Shown: positions 1 through 10,011, counted from the first letter of the stretch. The stretch: 64,000 nt of DNA from Agapetus fuscipes (GCA_951799405.1 OX637332.1:29736832-29800831); one strand, 5' to 3'. Program-made: numbers and translations. The notes: generated by a model from the sequence alone, not told the origin.

Positions 1-151
1 CCCTTGTGGCCGATACAGACTACACACATGTTTAGTATCCTTCCTTTATTTACTTATGGCTTTCAATACCAGCTCCGACACGGAGTTGGAAGGAAATGTA
101 TTGTATTGATTTCAAGATAAAAAAAGGTTCCAGATTTATTTTTGATACGCA

Positions 152-379
152 ACTAAGCTGCACATGTAGCGTAACTTTTTGCCGCGTTATCCCTGATGTG
201 GCGAGTAGAACCTATTTATTTTTACAGGTAAGGGCCTTACGTCAACCACTTCAGTTGAAGTGAAGGATTTCCAGCTCCGTAGGGGGCTGGTACTCATTTA
301 TGGTGAAGGCTGAGTAAACCTTGAGATCGAACCCTTGCTTTCGGCATGGAATGCAAGCATTCTATGAGCTATCGACCTT
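152..379 (-). mobile_element. SINE B, internally deleted
   Basis: Read on the minus strand: a tRNA-like head with an A-box-like TAGCTCAtag segment, then the SINE B body and the TTGCGT end. The part between the B-box-like region and the body is missing, so the head runs almost directly into the segment before CTCAGCCTTCAC. Confidence 0.75.
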
Positions 380-615
380 TTACGAGCTTGATTGTTTTCC
401 TTGACTTATAAGTTGGTATGAGGCTGACCACCCATACTGTAAAAAATGGTTCACTTTGCCAATGTCACCCCTGTTTCAGGGAAGCTCGGCAAGAGTTGCA
501 GGGCTTATGTCCATTTGAGAATTGGGTTTTTATATTGCAGGTCCACATGCGGCATGTGTGAGCGCGAAATTATACGTGTCTGCTTGTGGGAATGCATTTA
601 ATATGAATCTTAAAT

Positions 616-775
616 ATATTTTGTATTGTTTGTGTATTAACCTTTTCTGTAATCAATAATCATACCTGATGATGACCTTCTAGGTCGAAAACGTTAGTAA
701 TTTGTTTAAAGATTTTAATCTTATTGAATAAATTTATCCGTGAAAATAAACAGTGTTTTTAATTAATCAAAAAAT
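616..775 (+). mobile_element. Repeat I element, 160 bp, with 14 bp target duplication
   Basis: Short AT-rich insertion inside repeat A, flanked by a perfect 14 bp duplication (TATGAATCTTAAAT, 602-615 and 776-789). It has no ORF. It carries GTGTATTAAC near the left end and AAACAGTGTTTTT near the right end, which recur in other copies (5196-5268, 25970-26015, 35935-36110). A hammerhead-like core lies at 666-699. Variable-length duplications and a ribozyme-like core are known from Penelope-like elements; that assignment is inference. Confidence 0.75.
666..699 (+). ncRNA. Hammerhead-ribozyme-like core
   Basis: CTGATGA (666-672), a 5 bp hairpin GACCT/AGGTC (674-678/682-686), then GAAA (687-690) and a palindromic AACGTT followed by A. 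This follows the hammerhead order CUGANGA, stem II, GAA, stem III, NUH. It departs from canon by one extra T (673) between the first core strand and stem II, and stem I is only about 3 bp. Activity is unproven. Confidence 0.45.
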
Positions 776-830
776 TATGAATCTTAAATGATACATATCC
801 TTGCAGCTTAGATTTAGATTTAGATTAGAT

Positions 831-1034
831 TGTCGTCGCTACAAAGCGCCAAGTCTCAAGCAAAAAACAGTTGCTGTAAGGCTGGATGGACCTTTGGTGA
901 CCGGTCATTGGTAAAGGTTTATGAATTTTTCAACCCAGCGAAGGGAAAATTTGAAAATATAAATGGTATATTTTTTGTGCTCCGCCGGGATTCGAACCCA
1001 CAACCGAAGTGTTACCACTGAAATACGGATCGGT
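831..1034 (-). mobile_element. SINE C copy lacking most of the tail
   Basis: On the minus strand: tRNA-like head with the B box GGGTTCGAATCCCGGCGGAGC, the spacer with GCTGGGTTGAAAAATTCATAAACC, and the GGTCCATCCAGCCTTACAGC body. It abuts the tail of the repeat A copy exactly. Confidence 0.8.
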
Positions 1035-1083
1035 CAAAAACTTCTATTCACTCATTTCACGATTTTTAATCTCAATACTATCC

Positions 1084-1261
1084 TATTTTTTAGTTTTGAT
1101 CTATTAACACAGTGAAAGTCCATTTTTAATTATTTAAAAATTCAAATGGGTAAGACCATTCTGCTCCTGAAGATGCCTCATTAGGCGAAAATTTTCGAGC
1201 ACAAAAAATAAATAAATAAGGGAATTAAAACTATGTTTTACCCACTTAAATTTTTAAATTT
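1084..1261 (+). mobile_element. Repeat I element, 178 bp, with 12 bp target duplication
   Basis: Flanked by a perfect 12 bp duplication TCAATACTATCC (1072-1083 and 1262-1273). Inside, a pair of inverted arms (about 1128-1155 and 1228-1258) brackets a hammerhead-like core at 1163-1200. It starts with a segment containing AACACAGTGAAAGTCC, which is shared with the copy near 7450. No ORF. Confidence 0.75.
1163..1200 (+). ncRNA. Hammerhead-ribozyme-like core with paired stem I
   Basis: Stem I GCTC (1163-1166) pairs with GAGC (1197-1200). CTGAAGA at 1167-1173, stem II GCCT/AGGC (1175-1178/1183-1186), GAA at 1187-1189, AATTTT as short stem III, and C at 1196 in the cleavage position (UUC). One extra T (1174) lies before stem II. 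This is the best folded example in the window. Confidence 0.5.
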
Positions 1262-1273
1262 TCAATACTATCC

Positions 1274-1679
1274 AATCATTGAATTATCAAAATAACAGAA
1301 AGGGAGAAAATGTTGAAAAAAGAAAAAACGTTGGAGTGCTAAAGGCATCCGCGATACAAAAACGTCTTTTTTCCTGTCTCTTCTAGGCTGTACATTTTTA
1401 ATGACGTTGAATGGAGGCTCAGAGATATAATCAGCATTTCAATGCATAGAAATCAAGCCAAATTGGACGTTACAAATCTCGCAATAATTTTAAACAGAAA
1501 TATTTATATTAACGTTATATATTTAAGGTAGGTTGCAGTGGCGAAGGGTGCCATCTAACTAGATTCCCATCGGTTTCCCGTTTAAAATGAGGTAAAAATG
1601 ATAATAAAGTAGACTGCATGGTTTCAATGGGGAAAAAATACGTATTGTTTCTTTGGTTTTTAATGTATTTGTTTACTTT
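1274..1679. other. AT-rich spacer, nothing recognised
   Basis: No ORF of note and no copy of the repeat families described elsewhere in this window. Confidence 0.5.
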
Positions 1680-2930
1680 GTGCCTATATTTACTTTCTTG
1701 CTATAGCCGAAGGCTATAAAGAAAGTTATGATTTGGTGTGAAAAAAAAATTTCGAGGTTTTCACGGAAATGAGTTGTCCTGGTGCAGGACATGCCAAAAA
1801 ACACTATCTTTTAAAAACGTCCGTCTGTATGTATGTATGTATGTATGTATGTATGTATGTATGTATGTATGTATGTATATGTGTGTGTCACTTTCCAAAG
1901 TATAAGACCTAGAGATTTTGGCTACATCAACTTTTTTGGACATGTATTAAGTATGAATAACATGGCATTACACCAACTTGAAAATTCAAGATGGCTGCCA
2001 TACAAAAAAAACATAAAATTGCACTTTTCTCATAAACGACTCCAAGAATTTTTCTTAAATTTTCAGAGTTGCCACTAATTAATTTTTAACTTAATAAATT
2101 AGTTATGACAACACTCTTACTAATCTGTGTCTATGGGCTGCCATATGAAAAAAACAAACGATTGTGATTTTCTCGAAAGTTAAGGGGTCAACAAAAATAT
2201 AATGTTCTACAATATTATGGACAACATAAATTTGCACAAATTTACAAAAAAAAATTTTTGAAAAAATAAATATAAAGCACCGTTTACACGACCTGAAATT
2301 TTAAATCGAAAATATTACAAAAACCTATTAAAATGCAAGATATTTAAATTTGTTTTAGATTTGATAGAAAGAACAAGCTTATTAATTTAATTCGTTATCA
2401 TTTTTTTTTTACTTTTTTGAGAATTCAAGATGGCTTCCGAAGAGCTGAAAATTTAAAATGCGATTTTCTCAAAAACGGCTCCGACGATTTTTCTTAAATT
2501 TTTTGTGAATCCATTTTTATAATAGTGCTATCTAATAATTATAATCATTTCTTCATCATAATCTCGGTTAAGGGAGTTGCCATATAAAAGAAAAAAATAA
2601 TGGAAAAATTCTCGGCAGTTAGAGGGTTGATAAAAAAATAATGTAGCACAAATGTAAAACAATAATAATAACCTATATATTGCCATCATTATTTTTTCCA
2701 AAAAGTGAATCAAAAGTATAGCCGCCATACAAAGTGAAAATTTTCCATACAAAATGTATTAGCAATTTTCTTGGTAGTCAAAGGGTTAAAAATAGATAAA
2801 AGGCTGCGATTCTTGAAATTTTATAAATACCAATAATAATCAGTCGTTACTTTTTCAAAATATAACTAAAAAGTGTACCCACCATACAAAGCCCTAGTTT
2901 GCATACAGAAGGGTTTAATGACCATCTATA
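1680..2930. repeat. Unclassified degenerate tandem repeat, unit about 440 bp
   Basis: TTCAAGATGG, a shared TTTTCTC-AAA-CG-CTCC stretch, TTTTTCTTAAATTTT, GGG(C/A)(G/T)TGCCATAT and AGGGGT(C/T)-type words recur in the same order starting near 1985 and near 2423, about 438 bp apart, with a fainter third echo near 2760. Around 1700 a short palindrome TATAGCCGAAGGCTATA precedes a GTAT microsatellite. No coding sequence is recognised. Confidence 0.5.
1827..1878. repeat. (GTAT)n microsatellite
   Basis: About 13 perfect tandem GTAT units. Confidence 0.95.
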
Positions 2931-3150
2931 ATAATCTAGAATATAAGTTGCAATGAAATATAAACATTCAAAACTAATATGAAATGCATGCCCACAAACA
3001 GGTACGTGTAAGTTCGCGCTTACGAATGCTGAATTTGTACTTACAAATTAAAACCAAATCTCAAATGAACATAAAACCTGCAACTCTTGCCGACCTTCCT
3101 TGAAACAGGGGTGACATTGACAAAGTGAATTATTTTTTACACTTTGGTAG

Positions 3151-3851
3151 GACTGAGAAATGCGAGAAAATTGAGATAAGACTGAATGAAAAAAGAGTGG
3201 AGGTCGTGAAAGAATTTGATTATCTGGGAAGCAAGTTTGAGTCGAATGCGAAATTGACGAAATAATTGGAAAAGCGCGCTAGTAGAGGAAGAAGTGTGAT
3301 GGAAACGATTGGAAGAATTGCAAGAAATAGGAAACTTACGAAGAATAAGAGATCGGCGGTCCACAATGGCATATTGGTTGGTGGAAGTGAGGCTTAATGA
3401 ATGTGAGCTGAGTAAAGTACGGTTGAAATGGCTTACCTGAGAGCAATGGCTGGAAAGACACTGAGTGATAGAGTACGTAATGCTTGAGTGATGAACGAGT
3501 GTGGTATAAAAGAGAATATGAGAATGAAAGTACAAAAAAGTACAATGAGATGGTTCAGACATCTTGAAAGAAAGGATGATGAACAACTAACGAAGAAAGT
3601 GTACAAAGGAAATGTCAGAGGAAAGCGCGGAAGGGGAAGGCTGAGGAAAGAATGGTTAGACCAAATAGGTGAGATTGCGAAAGAATGGATTCTGCAGAGT
3701 GAGAATAAGAGAAGAGTGTGTATGAAAAAGGTGATGAATATTGAGGAAATAAAAGTGGTTTGTTAGGGCAGAAAAAAGTGGAGGCGCATCTGCAGAGGTA
3801 CCGGTCACCCCTAGTGGAACGGCGGCAGGATACAGTACAGTACAGTACAGA
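3151..3851 (+). mobile_element. LINE D fragment, 5' truncated, (TACAG)n tail
   Basis: Encodes the C-terminal part of the LINE D polymerase in broken frames. Most readable is 3488-3766, with the RWF-HLER, GKRGRGRLRKEW and NKRRVCMKKVM blocks. The 3' end is the CCCTAGTGGAACGGCGGCAG type followed by TACAG repeats. It sits in repeat A at a TACAG-like site, so tail and target share the same word. Confidence 0.8.
3488..3766 (+). pseudogene. LINE D polymerase C-terminal fragment
   Basis: 92-residue open stretch matching residues about 375-470 of the longest LINE D ORF (52550-53998). It covers the region after the reverse transcriptase domain, with basic GRGR-RK and KKV motifs. It stops early at TTAGGG, where related copies read GTAAGG. 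Not a host gene. Confidence 0.75.
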
Positions 3852-3899
3852 GGTCAGCTTCATACCAACCTATAAGTCAAGGATCTTTCTTGTGTAATT

Positions 3900-3990
3900 G
3901 GCGCTTTTTCCAGAGAAGACCAACCTTGCAGAGGGCTCTTGAGTTGTGATTCACACAAAACGGCGCTCACCAAATAAATCATCCAAATAT
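3900..3990 (+). mobile_element. SINE C 3' fragment, tail type 1
   Basis: Ends with the CTCTTGAG...CACACAAAACGGCGCTCACC and AAATAAATCATCC tail that is also found after the CR1-like ORF end at 50742-50945. Confidence 0.7.
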
Positions 3991-4276
3991 TTTTTATTCA
4001 CTTAATAATTTTAATGGCTTTATCCATATTGTACGAGCATGCAGGTACACACCGCGGTGGAATAAAATTGATTTATTATCGATATATTATATTTTCATTG
4101 AAACTGCATAAGCTGGTAGATGATTCTAGCTTTACATACGTCATACAGTGGGTTAATTTTTGCAAGAAAGTCGAGTACAGATTCTGTGCAATTTATTTTT
4201 AACTACTTTGTTGCCTCATTTTAAAAGGGAAGCCGAAGGGAATCGAGTTGTATGGCACCCTTCACCACTGGCTAGG
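3991..4276. other. Spacer, nothing recognised
   Basis: AT-rich, with only short shadow ORFs. Confidence 0.4.
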
Positions 4277-4492
4277 TTGGTGAGGCTGACCACCCATACT
4301 GTACAAAATGACTCGCTTTATCAATGTCAACTCTGTTTCAGGGAAGGTGGACAAATGTTACAGGTTGAATTTGAGTTTTGGTTTAGTGAGCGCACATGCT
4401 GCATGTGTAAATATAATCTTACACTTGTCTTCTTGTAGGCGTGCATTTATGTGAATCTTAAAGGCAATTGTATCTTATTTTAACTTAGATTA
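4277..4492 (+). mobile_element. Repeat A, diverged
   Basis: GGCTGACCACCCATACTGTA start and TTAACTTAGATTATAAG end. The TTGACTTATAGG start is missing. Confidence 0.75.
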
Positions 4493-4558
4493 TAAGAAAC
4501 AAAAAAAAAACAAAAAAATATTGAAAAAATTCTGTTTATTACGCTGGTTCGGTGGATG

Positions 4559-4835
4559 TTCCTTGACTTATAGGTTTGTATGCAGCTGACCACCCATGCT
4601 GTAGAAAATGATTCACTTTGCCAATGTCACCCCTGTTTCAGGGAAGGAAGGCAAGAGTTGCAGGGTATAAGCCTATTTGAAATTTGTGTTTTTATGTTGT
4701 ATGTAGGTTCACATGTGGCATGTGCAAGCGCGAACTTGTACGTGTCTGCTTGTGAGAATACATATAATGTGAATCCCCAATTTAAAATATCTTTGCAACT
4801 TAGATTTGATTATATTAGACGCTGGAGTTTTCATA
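4559..4835 (+). mobile_element. Repeat A
   Basis: Full length from TTCCTTGACTTATAGG to GCAACTTAGATTTGATTATATTAGA. Confidence 0.85.
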
Positions 4836-5142
4836 ATTCAACGCCTTTGAGAGTATTTTGTAACACAAAAATTTTCAGAAAAAAAAATTGAAAACATTTT
4901 TTTTTTGTAAAAACAAAACACGGTGTTAAATGTCTGCAAGCTTTTCTATGCGATGAAATCCTAAAGCCGGCGTGGCGTATTTTTCATTCATAATCTTTCA
5001 TTTCAAGTTTTTTTTTCAAAACTCGTTTTTCGGGAGTGGAGATGGATTATTAGTGAAACGTCTTTTTATGCAAAGTGAAGCGAAATGATACTATTCTCTG
5101 AAATTGTGTTTTTTTTTAACCCCGTGAACAAATATGTATAAT
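4836..5142. other. Spacer, nothing recognised
   Basis: AT-rich with several poly-T and poly-A runs. No ORF or repeat assigned. Confidence 0.4.
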
Positions 5143-5500
5143 TGAAAGAAATCTATAATCCAAGTTGCAAAGATATATTAACATTTAAAATTCATGGTAT
5201 CTTTAACTAAATTATATAGTGAAAATAAACAGTGTTTTGTTTGAATTCATCCAAAAATTATAAAATGTTAAAATTTTAAATTCATATTAAATGCATGCCC
5301 ACAAACAGATACGTGTAAGTTCGCGCTTAAAAAACTCTACATGTGTGCTTGCAAATTAAATTCTAAACCTCAAATAGCAACAGAATTTTGCAACTCCTGC
5401 TGCCTTTTCTTGAAACCGGGGTGTCATTGGCAAAAATGAACCAATTTTATACAGCATTGGGGTCCTCCTCATACCAACCTTTTAGTCAAAGAACTGCCTT
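5143..5500 (-). mobile_element. Repeat A split by a repeat I fragment
   Basis: Minus-strand A, tail near 5155. It is interrupted at about 5196-5268 by a repeat I end; the sequence around TTTAAATTCAT is repeated on both sides with one mismatch. Confidence 0.75.
5196..5268 (+). mobile_element. Repeat I fragment (right end only)
   Basis: Contains GTGAAAATAAACAGTGTTTT and AATTCATCCAAAAATTAT, matching the right part of 616-775. The hammerhead-like core is absent, so the copy is truncated. An imperfect duplication of about 11 bp flanks it. Confidence 0.6.
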
Positions 5501-5529
5501 CTGATTACTCTTCTGAAGCTTTATCCACC

Positions 5530-5763
5530 TACATAGATCTATAATCAATAATCTTAGTTGCAAAAATATATTACATTTGAGATTCATATCAAATGTATTC
5601 CCATAAGCAGAAACTTATAAGTTCGCGCTTTCACATGCTGCATGTGGTCTTACAACATAAATGAACATTAGCCCAAATCCTGCCGATCTACTCTTAAACA
5701 GGCGTGACATTGGCAGAGTGATCCATTTTTTTAAGTAAAGGTGGTCAGCCTCATACCAACCAA
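5530..5763 (-). mobile_element. Repeat A, diverged
   Basis: From CTTAGTTGCAAAAATATATTAC to GGTCAGCCTCATACCAACC on the minus strand. Confidence 0.75.
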
Positions 5764-5811
5764 CCTTTGCTTGTTTTGTTTTATATACTTAAATGTAATT
5801 AATTGTTTGTA

Positions 5812-6075
5812 TTCCTTGACTTGTAGGTTGGTATGAGGCTGACCACCCATACTGTAAAAAATGGTTCACTTTGCCAATGTCACCCCTGTTTCAGGGAAGC
5901 TCGGCAAGAGTTGCAGGGCTTATGTTCATTTCAGATTGGGTTTTTATATTGTAGGTCCACATGCGGCATGTGTGAGCGCGAAATTATGCGTGTCTGCTTG
6001 TGGAAATGCATTTCATATGAACCTCAAACGATACATATCTTTGCAACTTAGATTTAGATTTAGATTTAGACTTAC
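5812..6075 (+). mobile_element. Repeat A
   Basis: Full length, TTCCTTGACTTGTAGG to a (TTTAGA)n tail. Confidence 0.85.
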
Positions 6076-7082
6076 AGTTTGATGACTGAACGTATGAAAT
6101 ATGAAGTCTAAAAAAACATTTTTTTGAAAGAGAAAAAAACGCAAGCTAAGCACTTTGTCACGTTATAGAAATAATGCAATCTAACATTCTGGATGCCACT
6201 AGGGAAATCAAACTCCGCTGTGCTAGTACATGAGACAACAGAAAAGTGACAGCGTCACAATAAAAAGTCGACGAAAGTTGTTTGTACCATTTGTGGTATT
6301 TTAAGCACAAAAATATATATTTACGATCTATGTTGCAAATATATTAGATTAAAATTAAAACTAGGCTGATTTATTTGGTGAGCGCTGTTTCTGCTCTGCT
6401 CAAAAAATTCAGCTTTTAAAGTAATTTAATGCAGTAGCTATTTCTCAACCATCAATTCATTTCATATTTTATTAATCTCTTATTTCATATTTTATTTATG
6501 AGCATTTGTTTTTGTTTTTTAAATAAAGTATTGACGGTGCTCTCTTTGACATGCCGAGTGGCTGTCCGATGCTGCAAGCAAAAATTCCCTGAATATCAGG
6601 AATTTGGCTATGTCTGACGTCACACAGCCGAGGGATATTTTGAATGTTCGCGCCTCATTCTTAATAATTCAAACTTGTGATATTTGTGTTTGAGGGTTTC
6701 CTTTGTTGAAATTTAGGCTGAATGTCAGTCTTGCGGGTGCTCCATGGAGCTGAGAGGGTCTCTTATACTTGACGGCTTGTTGGAAGTTCCTTCAAAGCCG
6801 GGGTCAAGTGTTGGAGCCCTTATTAGGGCGTCAACAGATATGTACCTACCCTCGGTAAGGCGTCGCCATGTTAGAATATCAGTCATTCGCTGAATGTTAC
6901 CTTAAAATTTTAAAAAAATGTCGACATTGCAAGAAAAAGAGGGTGAAAAATGTATATATATCTGACTTGTAAAATATCTGTTTGGTAGTCGTCAATTTTC
7001 AAGGGCTAACATCTTTTGTAACGAAGTGTATTTTTCTGATTTATGTAGGTATTATTTTATAATCTTGTCAACATTTTTTGGT
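6076..7082. other. Mostly unassigned sequence
   Basis: 6355-6400 carries a minus-strand scrap of SINE C tail type 1 (GATTTATTTGGTGAGCGCTG). A palindromic TGACGTCA lies at 6615-6622 and has no supporting context. The rest, including the moderately GC-rich part at 6700-6880, shows no convincing ORF or repeat. Confidence 0.4.
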
Positions 7083-7182
7083 AGACTCGTAACTGGAAGG
7101 TCGTGGGTTCGAATCCTGGCGGAGCACAAAAAAAAATACAGTTTATGTTTTAAAATATGCTCCTCGCTGGGTTGAAAACATT

Positions 7183-7489
7183 TTATAAATATTTAAAAAT
7201 ATAAATGGTTAAACATTGTTTTAATTCACTTTATTTTATTTGTTTATGCTCGAATATTTTCGCCTAATGAGGCATCTTCAAGAGCAGAATGGTTACAAAT
7301 ATATTTTTATAAAATAATTTTCAAAACCATGTAACCATTCTGCTCTTGAAGATGCCTCATTAGGCGAAAATATTCGAGCATAAACAAATAAAATAAAGTG
7401 AATTAAAACAATGTTTAACCATTTATATTTTTAAATATTTATAAAAATGGACTTTCACTGTGTTAACAGATCAACACTAAAAAATATTA
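7183..7489. mobile_element. Palindromic repeat I element, 307 bp, 11 bp target duplication
   Basis: Flanked by TTGAAAACATT at 7172-7182 and 7490-7500. Arms of about 120 bp around 7320 are near-perfect inverted repeats, so each strand carries a hammerhead-like motif (minus 7248-7285, plus 7342-7379). It looks like two head-to-head copies of the 1084-1261 element. The right end shares TGGACTTTCACTGTGTTAAC in inverted form with that copy. Confidence 0.7.
7342..7379 (+). ncRNA. Hammerhead-like core, one substitution
   Basis: GCTC/GAGC stem I, TTGAAGA in place of CTGAAGA, GCCT/AGGC stem II, GAA and AATATT with C in the cleavage position. An inverted copy lies at 7248-7285. The C-to-T change at the first core base should impair activity. 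Confidence 0.35.
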
Positions 7490-7621
7490 TTGAAAACATT
7501 ATTATATATTATATACCTTTACGAAAAACCCGGCCACCAAAGGTCCATCTAGCCTTACAACAGCTGTGTCTTACTTGAGAATTGGCGCTATCTAAAGCGA
7601 CAATCGAGCTCTCCAGATATA

Positions 7622-7818
7622 CTCAAGCAAAACCCAGTTGTTGTAAGGCTGGATGGACCTTTTAGTCCGGTCTTTGGTAAAGATTTATGAATTTTTAAAC
7701 CCAGCGAAGAGCAAATTTGAAAATATAAATGGTATATTCTTTGTGCTTGGCCGGGATTTGAACCCACAACTTTCCATTTACGAGTCCGAAGTGTTACCAC
7801 TGGACTACAGACCGGTTA
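7622..7818 (-). mobile_element. SINE C, no tail
   Basis: Minus-strand SINE C with tRNA-like head and spacer, lying in inverted orientation next to the copy ending at 7612. Confidence 0.8.
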
Positions 7819-8046
7819 TTCACAATTCTTCTAAACTCACAAGCAAAGGGGCGATCGCCTTATTTATTTACGTCAAAATGGGTGATCTTAAATGTTTTCA
7901 AATAGAGAAATGTTATTTTCGTATTTCATCATGGCGGTTGATGTGTAATATTGGCGGCTAGGGTTGATTAAAGTGAAATTTGTTTTATACTTTAATTTTT
8001 GATGTCCATATATATTATTATTTATTGATAAAAAAAAAGAAATTTG
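7819..8046. other. Spacer, nothing recognised
   Basis: Only short unsupported ORFs. Confidence 0.4.
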
Positions 8047-8735
8047 TCGTGTATGTTCCATGACTTATAGGTTGGTATGCGGCTGACCACCCATGCTGTA
8101 AAAATGGTTCACTTTGCCAATGTCACCCCTGTGTCAGGGAAGGTCGGCAATAGTTGTGGGGCTTATGTTCATTTGAGGTTTGGATTTTATTTGTAAGTAG
8201 ACATTCAGCATTTGTAAGCGTCAACTACACGTGTCTGGTTGTGAGAATGCATGTAATCTATAATAATCTATAATCTAAGTTGCAAGGATATATTCATTTA
8301 AAGCTCTCAGATGTAAGCCCACAAACCAACAAGTGTAGTTCGCGCTTACAAATGCTGAATGTGTACTTACAAATAAAATCCAAACCTCAAATGAACATAA
8401 GCCCCACAACTTTTGCCGACCTACCCTGAAACACGGGTGACATTGGCAAAGTGAACCATTTTTTACAGTATGGGTGGTCAGCCTCATACCAACCTATAAG
8501 TCAAGGAATATGAATAATAAATTACATTTAAATATAAAAAAGAACAAAACCTTACAAAGAAATCTATACAAAAAAAGTCAAAAATTTCCTATGCAAAAAT
8601 GTAGCAAATGAATACACCAACATTAGAAATCAACATTGCAGATTAGCCGCCACATCTTCCTGTCCTTGTACATAGTGTAAATCTCCAATTGAACATATCT
8701 TTGCAACTTAGATTAGATTAGATTAGATAAGATCT
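8047..8735 (+). mobile_element. Repeat A split by a minus-strand LINE D 3' copy
   Basis: Plus-strand A runs to GCATGTAATC near 8258 and resumes near 8673 with GTAAATCTCCAATTGAACAT, ending in GATTAGATTAGATTAGAT. A LINE D end was inserted into it. Confidence 0.75.
8256..8672 (-). mobile_element. LINE D 3' end: coding scrap, 3' UTR and repeat A
   Basis: Near-identical to 52183-52590. On the minus strand a few codons of the polymerase end (8640-8672) are followed by a 3' UTR of about 130 bp, then repeat A with a (TATAATC)n tail. This copy ties A to LINE D. Confidence 0.85.
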
Positions 8736-9574
8736 ATGATTTTTTTCATTTATAGATTTAGATTTAGAGCTATACAACAAAATCATTTTATTTTTTCTCT
8801 CTCTAACTTACAAAAATAATGTTAAAAATATGTAGGCTGAAATGCATTATGTTATTTTTCTGTTTACAAAAAAATTGAAATTCAATGTATGCACATGTGA
8901 AATCGGACGTATCAAAATGTGTCTGGACATGAAGCAAAATTCAATGTGTTTTCGGAAAAACTAGATGCTTGAAAATCAGAAAAAGATGGTGAACGACATT
9001 TTCCATTTTTTCATTTATTCACCGATGGTAGAACACAGATCTTCCATTTGGTTTTACATAAATCGTACATGACGTATATTGCAAGTATTTTGCATTTTCA
9101 TTTAAGGCGTGTTATAAAGCTAAATCTGCCGTTTTTGTTTCTTACACTTTATGGTCTTAGCAAAATAGTTACAGTAATGAAAGAAATCAAACATAAAAAA
9201 TTAAAATTAAAAATAAAAAACAAATTGTATAAGGCTACGGGGCGAGTTACAAAGTGAATGCCTCATCAATTAATAAAATCAAACATGTTTATTAATTTTC
9301 CACCACAAAAAAATATTAAAAAAAACGCGTTTTTTTTACATTTTTAGCGTTTTTTTCGTGTGTGCTATATTTTGGATTTTTTTTTTGCTTTTTACTTACA
9401 GAACTATACATTGCTTAGGTTCAATACTCAACATTTTTTCAATAATGTCAATAGTTTTTTACTTAATATGGAAAAAATGTGTTCTTTGATTTAATTAAAA
9501 TTTAATTCATTAAGTAGTTTCATTTTGCCATTTTGTCTTTAGCCTGAAGTCTATGCTCATTTAAGTGTAAGTAA
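8736..9574. other. AT-rich unassigned stretch
   Basis: Poly-A/T rich; no motif-bearing ORF. Nothing supported. Confidence 0.4.
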
Positions 9575-9645
9575 CGCAAAAAACGCAACTAAGCTACACA
9601 TATAGTGTAACTTCTTGCCTGCGTTATCCACGAAGGGGATATTTA
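9575..9645 (-). mobile_element. SINE B 3' end fragment
   Basis: Carries only the ACGCAACTAAGCTACACATATAGTG...GCGTTATCC part. Confidence 0.6.
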
Positions 9646-9761
9646 TACATTATGAATTATGAGTTAAAGTTGTTAGGCCAAGCAGTTAATATATGGCGAT
9701 CTCTTATTCATAAATTTTTGCTAGGTCGATCTCGTCAAGAAAAAGTTTGGGCACCCCTGAT

Positions 9762-10007
9762 ATAATCTATAATCTAAGTTGGTAGGATATATTCATTTAA
9801 AGTTCTCAGATGCATGCCCACAAACAAACACGTGTAGTTTGCGCTAACAAATGCTGAATGTGTACTTACAAATAAAATCTAAACCTCAAATGAACATAAG
9901 CCCCACAACTTTTGCCGACCTTCCCTGAAACAGGGGTGACATTGGCAAAGTGAACCATTTTTTACAGTATGGGTGGTCAGCCTCATATCAACCTATAAGT
10001 CAAGGAT
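9762..10007 (-). mobile_element. Repeat A
   Basis: Full-length minus copy of the subfamily with CTCAGATGCATGCCCAC and CCCCACAACTTTTGCC. Confidence 0.85.
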
Positions 10008-10011
10008 TACA

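Larger units (their letters stand above)
397..831 (+). mobile_element. Repeat A copy split by a repeat I insertion
   Basis: Starts at TTCCTTGACTTATAAG and ends in TTAGATTTAGATTTAGATT-type repeats. The copy is interrupted at 616-775, and the 14 bases before the insert (602-615) are repeated exactly after it (776-789), so the insert came later. Confidence 0.85.
2932..3895 (-). mobile_element. Repeat A copy split by LINE D
   Basis: Minus-strand A from the tail (TCTAGAATATAAGTTGCAA) to TCAAGGATC. It is interrupted after TTTTTTACAC by the LINE D fragment at 3151-3851 and resumes with GGTCAGC. Confidence 0.8.
7083..7612 (+). mobile_element. SINE C split by a palindromic repeat I element
   Basis: Head with the GGTTCGAATCCTGGCGGAGC B box at about 7103-7125 and the GCTGGGTTGAAAACATT spacer, interrupted at 7183-7489. 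The copy continues with TTTACGAAAAACCCGGCCACC and GGTCCATCTAGCCTTACAAC up to 7612. Confidence 0.75.

Noticed and set aside
1827..1878. Regular short repeats as a CRISPR array
   Set aside because: Plain microsatellite without spacers, in eukaryotic DNA. No array with unique spacers exists in the window.
6615..6622. TGACGTCA as a CRE promoter element
   Set aside because: One 8 bp palindrome with no gene, TATA box or conserved context nearby.
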